Shown in pieces: positions 53,848-58,578 of a DNA stretch of 58,578 bases. The first letter of the stretch is position 1. Every line of letters starts with the position of its first letter. This stretch comes from JAABPW01 sp037132275 (GTDB lineage Bacteria; Verrucomicrobiota; Kiritimatiellia; CAIKKV01; CAITUY01). Below the pieces are notes generated by a model. The model was given only the letters and a program-made list of their open reading frames with translations, did not search any database and was not told the DNA's origin. Both the position numbers and the translations under genes were made by a program. The DNA is taken from contig JBAXPK010000012.1 of the NCBI GenBank assembly GCA_037132275.1, forward strand, positions 1-58,578, read 5' to 3'.

Positions 53848-55892
53848 AGAGTTTCCCCTTGCGCCAAAACCAGCGCCGTACGGGCTGGTAGATAAGCCGA
53901 GAGTTTATTGGTCTTACCGCCACTAGGATCCTGGGCTGGAAATGTAAAGTAGTCTGCCCATGGCGCAAGGCGCCCGAACCCGCCAAAGTTCACCGCATCG
54001 CTATTCAGTAGCAGCTTATATTTTCCCGGGGGTACGCTGATGGCATAGTCGGTGAAAGACTTGACCGGGTTGAAGTTGAACAGGAACACGAGTCCGGCCC
54101 GTTCAAAGGCAAGCACCTGGTCGGATACATGCTCATACAAGAAATGAGGGCCCGGCGTCTCGATCAGATTGAAATCCCGGCAAAGCCCCATCATGCCCTT
54201 GTCAAACTCTGCCAGAAACCTGTAACGGAGATCGTGATCGTCGCGCAAATTCCATTGACGGCGCGCGTAGTGATAGCTCCAGGCGTTGCCTTCGCGCGGA
54301 AAATCGATCCATTCCGGATGCCCGAACTCGTTCCCCATGAAATTCAAGTATCCGTGGCCGGCCGTAGCCAGCGTGATTAGCCGAATCATCTTGTGCAGGG
54401 CGATTCCCCGGTCAACCTTAAGATTGCTGTCGGCGACACGCATCGAGGTATACATCTCGGCGTCAATGAGGCGGAAGATGATGGTCTTGTCACCCACGAG
54501 CGCCTGGTCATGCGATTCGGCATAGGAAATGGTTTTTTCATCCTGCCGGCGATTCGTCAGTTCGTAATAAAGATTGCTCATGTTCCATTGTTCGTCAGGA
54601 ACCTCCTTGATCAGTTTGATCCAGTAATCAGGAGTTCCCATGGCCAGGCGGTAATCAAACCCAATGCCTCCGTCATCAGCAGGAGTGCCCAAACCTGGCA
54701 TTCCACTGACATCCTCCGCGATGGTGAGGGCATCGGGGCGGACAGCGTGAATCACCTTATTGGCGAGAGTCAGGTAAGCTAAGGCGTCGTCATCCACATT
54801 TCCGCCGAAGTAATCATCATAACAGGTGAAAGCTTTTCCGAGGCCATGATCGTAATAGAGCATGCTGGTGACCCCGTCAAAGCGATAGCCGTCAAACCGG
54901 TATTCATCAAGCCAATACCTGCAGTTGGAGAGGAGGAAGTGGAGCACTTCCGTTTTGCCGTAATTAAAGCATCGCGAGTCCCAAGCGAAGTGGTCACCCC
55001 GTTCGCCTTCATGAAAATACTGGGACAGGGTGCCGTCGAACCGGCTCAACCCCTCGAGTTCGTTGCGAACCGAATGGGAATGGACCAGATCCATGATGAC
55101 GGCGAGCCCGGCTCCATGGGCGGCATCCACAAGGTCCTTCAGCTCCTCCGGAGTGCCGAAGCGGGATGAGGCAGCGAAATAATTACTGACGTGGTAGCCG
55201 AACGAACCATAGTAAGGGTGTTCCTGGATGGCCATCAACTGGAGCGTGTTGTATCCCGCATCGACCACCCTCGGAAGGATTTTATCCTGAAATTCACGAT
55301 ACGTTCCGAGACGCGGCTCAATCTGGGCCATGCCGACATGTGCTTCATATACACGTGGCGATTCCTGGTTGCGCCGGAATGACTCGTGTTTCCATCGATA
55401 CGGCTGATCCGGCCACCAAACCTGAGCGCTGAATACCTTAGTTCTGTCATCCTGTATGGCGCGGCGGACGTAGGCTGGTATTCGTTCGGCGCTCCCGCCC
55501 GGCCATGAGACAAGCAGTTTAAAGAGATCGCCATGTTTCACGCGTTGCGCCGGCAGGCGTAATTCCCACACACCGCTGGAGACATCCTTTTTAAACGAAA
55601 ATTCCGAAGATGGTTTCCACTCATTGAAGTCACCCATGACGGTGATGGCTGTGGCATGGGGTGCCCATTCCCGCATCACCCAGCTGCCATCAGAAAGTCT
55701 GTGCAGGCCAAAAAATTCATGGCCTGACGCAAAGTCGGCCAGTGATGTTTTCGCCACGGTCAGCCGTTTTTCCGTGTCTTGAATAAGTTGAAGGCGTCGG
55801 CGTATGACAGATTCGAACGGTTGCAGATAGGGATCCCGCTGCACCAGGGGCAGAACGTGCTTCAGTGGACTAGGCGTAGAACTGTTAGTCAT
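53844..55892 (-). CDS. glgB: 1,4-alpha-glucan branching enzyme
   Basis: It adds alpha-1,6 branches to glycogen. Starting at MTNSSTPSPLKHVLPL gives 682 residues, near the length of the eukaryote-like GH13_8 subgroup; a longer upstream frame would cross the Hsp70-like gene. A CBM48 domain (about 60-165: GDFNEWKPSSEFSFKK) precedes the GH13 barrel with DLVHSHSVRNELEG, the nucleophile segment YRFDGVTSM, the acid/base TIAEDVSGMP and SYAESHDQALVGDKT. The G-x-F-x-x-x-x sequence and SMLYYDHG fit plant/animal-type enzymes. No other glycogen gene is adjacent. It lies seven bases after the Hsp70-like gene. Confidence 0.94.
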   Translation of the reverse strand: MTNSSTPSPLKHVLPLVQRDPYLQPFESVIRRRLQLIQDTEKRLTVAKTSLADFASGHEFFGLHRLSDGSWVMREWAPHATAITVMGDFNEWKPSSEFSFKKDVSSGVWELRLPAQRVKHGDLFKLLVSWPGGSAERIPAYVRRAIQDDRTKVFSAQVWWPDQPYRWKHESFRRNQESPRVYEAHVGMAQIEPRLGTYREFQDKILPRVVDAGYNTLQLMAIQEHPYYGSFGYHVSNYFAASSRFGTPEELKDLVDAAHGAGLAVIMDLVHSHSVRNELEGLSRFDGTLSQYFHEGERGDHFAWDSRCFNYGKTEVLHFLLSNCRYWLDEYRFDGYRFDGVTSMLYYDHGLGKAFTCYDDYFGGNVDDDALAYLTLANKVIHAVRPDALTIAEDVSGMPGLGTPADDGGIGFDYRLAMGTPDYWIKLIKEVPDEQWNMSNLYYELTNRRQDEKTISYAESHDQALVGDKTIIFRLIDAEMYTSMRVADSNLKVDRGIALHKMIRLITLATAGHGYLNFMGNEFGHPEWIDFPREGNAWSYHYARRQWNLRDDHDLRYRFLAEFDKGMMGLCRDFNLIETPGPHFLYEHVSDQVLAFERAGLVFLFNFNPVKSFTDYAISVPPGKYKLLLNSDAVNFGGFGRLAPWADYFTFPAQDPSGGKTNKLSAYLPARTALVLAQGETL

Positions 55893-55899
55893 TAGCTTG

Positions 55900-57450
55900 T
55901 TATGCCCGAAAAACCTCGAAAGTGCGGGACTGGCTGTCTGTCCGGTTGATCCGCACCGTGATAATGCCGTCACAGTCGCATGTATAGGTCTCCACCGCTT
56001 CTCCTGGCATATCATGTCTCGGGACAATCTGATCGGGATGAAGTGATTCATTAAGGGGCAGGTTAGAATCATAGGGAAACAGGATTTCTGACCAGACGCG
56101 CAAGCCGGATTCCGGTTTTCCTGCCCCATCTACGGAGGTGCATTCCAAGTAACGGAACCGCCCGATATTGTGGCGTGGCTGGTAACGTATTTCCGTCGCC
56201 ACGGGGGCGTCACCCCGCGCGGGAAGCCGCAGTCCGGCATGAAAAACCGGGGCGAAAATTTCACGGGTTCCGTGGTCTGCCAGCCTGATGACACCGAAAT
56301 GCCGGGCGAATACCTCATGCACCCGCACAGTCTCGGCGCTTTGAATGGCTGCCCCCATGGCAGTGGCGCTGAATGGCTTATCCGTCGTAAACAGTTTGAT
56401 TTTGGGAAAACAGGCTGCAATCAGTTTGCTGACCAAGGGGAGGCGGGATGAGCCGCCAACCAGATAAATGGTTTCCACGTCGTTATCACCAGCGGCTTTC
56501 ATGACGTCCGCAAGTTTCTCTACGGCAGGTTCGATCAGTTCCGTGAGGCGCTTCTCGAAGGCTGCGGTCGTGACTTTTACGGCGCTGCCGGGCAGGCCGA
56601 TTTCCTCGGGATCCAGAGTGAGACTGCGGAATTGGCCTGTGCTCACCCGTTCCTTCTCCCGGCATGCCTGCATAAGAAACAGTGTGCGATGGAAGGGGGA
56701 GAGTGATGCAAAATCAAGCTTCAGCTTCTCGCAGAAAAGTTCCGCGAGCACGGCGTCGAAGTCGTCGCCGCCGAGATTTTCAATGCCTGATGAAGCGAGC
56801 ACGGTATATTCAGCGGTATTGATTTGAACCACCGAGGCATCGAATGTTCCGCCACCTAGATCGAAAACGGCCACGGTTTTTTTTAGCTGTCGCGCCTTAG
56901 CCCGGTTTCCATGCACCATGCGGTCCGCAAGCTCAATGGCGGCAGCCGACGGCTCATTCAGGGTGGCAATGACCGTGAATCCGGCGTCCTTGAATGCGGT
57001 TCGGGTCAAGTGCCGCTGGGCGCCGTTGGCGTTGGCGGGCCAGCTAAGAACCGCCTCAAGAGGCTCATCGGCGCCGACAATTCCGGATGCGCGTACCGAG
57101 GCGTGGATGGCGCGGGTGAATTGCCGGAACGTATCGAGCATATCGAGGCCACCGGGTATGGAGTCAGTGGCAAGACGCATGCCGTCCACATAATTCCGGA
57201 ATGCGCGTTTGAACGAGCGTATCGGGATGTAACGTTGGGCTGCGCCGGGTTCCGCAAGGGAGCGCTCCGCCTCGGCGCCAAAACGGAGGCCGGCCGTGGT
57301 GGTGTCGTAAACAAAAAACGACGGGAAAACATCACGGGCGACCCGCCCGATGGCGGTATCGGTCACATGAGGGATCATCGGGTAACGCCCGCGATCCGCG
57401 CAAACTACCACGGTGTTAGTGGTTCCGTAATCAATCCCAAGACGCGCCAT
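55900..57450 (-). CDS. Hsp70/DnaK-like protein, short form
   Basis: The 516-residue chaperone-like ATPase has phosphate-1 LGIDYGTTNT, phosphate-2 VFDLGGGTFDASVV and the adenosine motif YLVGGSSRLPLV, so the nucleotide-binding domain (1 to about 380) looks intact. The C-terminal part (about 130 residues) is shorter than DnaK's and probably lacks the helical lid. It is therefore more like minor bacterial Hsp70 relatives. It follows the GrpE-like gene by two bases, with no DnaJ gene nearby. A role with specific clients is inferred. Confidence 0.9.
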   Translation of the reverse strand: MARLGIDYGTTNTVVVCADRGRYPMIPHVTDTAIGRVARDVFPSFFVYDTTTAGLRFGAEAERSLAEPGAAQRYIPIRSFKRAFRNYVDGMRLATDSIPGGLDMLDTFRQFTRAIHASVRASGIVGADEPLEAVLSWPANANGAQRHLTRTAFKDAGFTVIATLNEPSAAAIELADRMVHGNRAKARQLKKTVAVFDLGGGTFDASVVQINTAEYTVLASSGIENLGGDDFDAVLAELFCEKLKLDFASLSPFHRTLFLMQACREKERVSTGQFRSLTLDPEEIGLPGSAVKVTTAAFEKRLTELIEPAVEKLADVMKAAGDNDVETIYLVGGSSRLPLVSKLIAACFPKIKLFTTDKPFSATAMGAAIQSAETVRVHEVFARHFGVIRLADHGTREIFAPVFHAGLRLPARGDAPVATEIRYQPRHNIGRFRYLECTSVDGAGKPESGLRVWSEILFPYDSNLPLNESLHPDQIVPRHDMPGEAVETYTCDCDGIITVRINRTDSQSRTFEVFRA

Positions 57451-57452
57451 AA

Positions 57453-58046
57453 TCAGGATCTCCGGTTGACCATTACCAACGCCTTGGCGACCACAATGCC
57501 GCGTGAGGTGTGAAACCCTGGACGGAGGGTTTCCATGATGATGCCGTCAGGAAAGGAGGCGTTTGAAACCTCGCGTGAGACTGCATGGATCAGCGGATCC
57601 ACATGTTCCAGCCGTTCAGCCTCAAATTTCATCGCACCCAGATCGGCGAGCAGGGCGTCCATCTGGTCGGCAATCCGTCGGGCTTCGCCACCGGCGTTGG
57701 CGGCGCTGGTACGGATGGTGACCAGGTCGCGGATAACATTATTCATCCGGGCTTCCATCAGGTCATTCAAGACCCGCCGTAAGGCGTCCACTTCGTCCAG
57801 AGAGCCCGTGGTCACCGGCGCCATGTGCTTGGAAAGTTGGGTGCGGAAAGCGGCGATTTCATGGCGGAGCAAATCACTTTCCCGCGACGAGGTGGTCGTG
57901 GCGGCGGTTCTTTTTTTCGCCGCGATTTTTGCGGGGGCCTTTACAGGGGCTTTATCAGGAGATTTAATGGCTGCCGGCTTGATTGCGATAGGAGCAGAGG
58001 CTCGCTTGGCGCCGAGTTTGGTCGTTTTGGTTTTCTTCATTATCAT
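57453..58046 (-). CDS. GrpE-like protein with Lys/Ala-rich tail
   Basis: The 197-residue product has a histone-H1-like basic N-terminus (residues 1-50, Lys/Ala/Pro-rich), a helical middle section (55-145) and a C-terminal domain (150-197: DPLIHAVSREVSNASFPDGIIMETLRPGFHTSRGIVVAKALVMVN) that matches the beta domain of GrpE nucleotide-exchange factors in layout. Next to an Hsp70 gene, an exchange-factor role is likely. The ribosome-binding site GGAAGGAC precedes two nearby ATG codons (58046 and 58040). The second has the better spacing, so it may be the start. Confidence 0.75.
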   Translation of the reverse strand: MIMKKTKTTKLGAKRASAPIAIKPAAIKSPDKAPVKAPAKIAAKKRTAATTTSSRESDLLRHEIAAFRTQLSKHMAPVTTGSLDEVDALRRVLNDLMEARMNNVIRDLVTIRTSAANAGGEARRIADQMDALLADLGAMKFEAERLEHVDPLIHAVSREVSNASFPDGIIMETLRPGFHTSRGIVVAKALVMVNRRS

Positions 58047-58153
58047 TTAGTCCTTCCTTCATTCATACATCAAAAATTGAGAATATACAGCCTAAAGCAG
58101 ATTGCCCTAAAATCAAGTTCAATTCCCCTTGGGCTACCCCTTTGAGAACCCCT
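58047..58153 (-). other. 107-base leader of the GrpE-like/Hsp70-like operon
   Basis: The gap between the murG end and the GrpE-like gene holds a possible -10 (TATATT) and the strong ribosome-binding site on the minus strand. No well-spaced -35 or terminator is convincing. Confidence 0.3.
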
Positions 58154-58578
58154 TCAGTTAAGGCTGGATCCGATTTTCACAACCAAATCGGCGAGCGCTT
58201 CATCGGCCCCTGTGCCACTTCGCGCTCTGGCGGCAGCGCGCATGGCGGTGAGCGTCCCCGGATTGTCAGTGATAGTCCGGATAGTGGCTGCCAATAGATC
58301 GGGCGAGAGTTGGGCTTGCTCCAGCATGATTGCTGCCCCAGCGTCCATCATGGCTTTAGCATTGGCCTGCTGGTGATTGCGGGCAGCGGTGGGGAGGGGT
58401 ATGAGGATGGCCGGGATACCGAACAGCGCCAATTCCAGACATGAGTTGGCGCCCGACCGGGAGATGGCTAGACTGGCCCGGCGATAGACCGACACCATGT
58501 CTGTGCAGAACCCATGCACGGTCGCAGGAACGCGGGCCTTGCGGTAGGCCTCATCAACAGCCAGTCTGTCGTTCTCGC
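58154..58578 (-). CDS. murG: UDP-GlcNAc:lipid I transferase, C-terminal part (cut by window edge)
   Basis: About 140 C-terminal residues are visible and the frame continues beyond the window. MurG makes lipid II by adding GlcNAc to lipid I on the inner face of the membrane. The donor-site block is clear: FCTDMVSVYRRASLAISRSGANSCLELALFGIPAILIPLPTAARNHQQANAKAM, followed by DAGAAIMLEQAQLSPDLLAATI. The RAGA position reads RSGA, which is within family variation. It probably belongs to a cell-division (dcw) cluster outside the window. Confidence 0.93.
   Translation of the reverse strand, partial: ENDRLAVDEAYRKARVPATVHGFCTDMVSVYRRASLAISRSGANSCLELALFGIPAILIPLPTAARNHQQANAKAMMDAGAAIMLEQAQLSPDLLAATIRTITDNPGTLTAMRAAARARSGTGADEALADLVVKIGSSLN

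Noticed and set aside
55893..56129. 79-residue N-terminal extension of glgB
   Set aside because: It would lie inside the Hsp70-like gene and lacks similarity to branching enzymes; the start at 55892 gives the normal length.
58047..58153. Terminator hairpin downstream of murG
   Set aside because: Only very short GGG/CCC pairings are present with no T-run, too weak to call.
1..58578. tRNA and rRNA genes
   Set aside because: I looked in the gaps for cloverleaf-like or conserved rRNA segments and found none; all gaps but one are short.

Overview
The window reads as one chromosomal stretch of a Gram-negative bacterium. Lipid A and LPS-core genes (lpxK, a waaF-type heptosyltransferase), an L,D-transpeptidase and a Wzm/Wzt-type polysaccharide exporter all imply an outer membrane. 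The giant secreted protein built from LamG, thrombospondin-type-3 and matrixin modules, the FYRVV-like C-terminus and the many dispersed short repeats resemble genomes of the PVC group (Verrucomicrobiota/Kiritimatiellota). That placement is an inference; no rRNA or tRNA gene is visible here to test it.

Layout. Positions 1-20354 are read rightwards. First comes the 3' part of a >2,650-residue modular protein carrying two matrixin metalloprotease domains made by an intragenic tandem duplication, then a serine/glycine-rich lipoprotein and a LysM/YkuD L,D-transpeptidase. A 368-base gap holds a 295-bp element with inverted ends and two strong hairpins. It is followed by a compact housekeeping run: aspS, ispF, cysS, tmk, holB, ricT-like, aroQ, lpxK, waaF and a GT2 glycosyltransferase. 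Positions 20283-58578 are read leftwards and meet the first block in a 72-bp 3' overlap. Read in the direction of transcription they hold the murG 3' end, a GrpE-like/Hsp70-like pair, a branching enzyme (glgB), tcdA, wecB, a large membrane protein, a GbsR-type regulator and a small four-helix-bundle gene inside inverted heptamer arrays. A roughly 28-kb surface-polysaccharide locus follows: wzm, wzt, an acyltransferase, a methyltransferase, then about twenty glycosyltransferases and associated enzymes (GT2, GT4, a DUF5672 protein, a bicupin, an O-acyltransferase, a TPR membrane protein, and a radical SAM enzyme fused to a glycosyltransferase domain), ending with a polyprenyl-phosphate-type glycosyltransferase and a DUF2304 partner.

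How the genes fit together. Most genes of the minus-strand block overlap by 4 nt (ATGA) or sit within a few bases of each other, so they are probably translated as coupled operons. The exporter plus many inverting/retaining transferases suggests an ABC-exported, highly decorated glycan (O-antigen or exopolysaccharide) that shares the envelope with the heptose-containing LPS made from the plus-strand genes. Only one nucleotide-sugar gene (wecB) lies here, so most donors must be made elsewhere.

The most unusual signal is a family of short elements bounded by inverted arrays of 7-bp units (GAATCCA-type at 12217-12326 and 15963-16075, with trace arrays in ispF and at 22705-22725; GGACTAC-type around the four-helix-bundle gene at 48842-49270). 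They have been incorporated into the C-termini of aspS, ispF and the four-helix gene. The second standout is the radical SAM/SPASM-glycosyltransferase fusion at 40490-42205.
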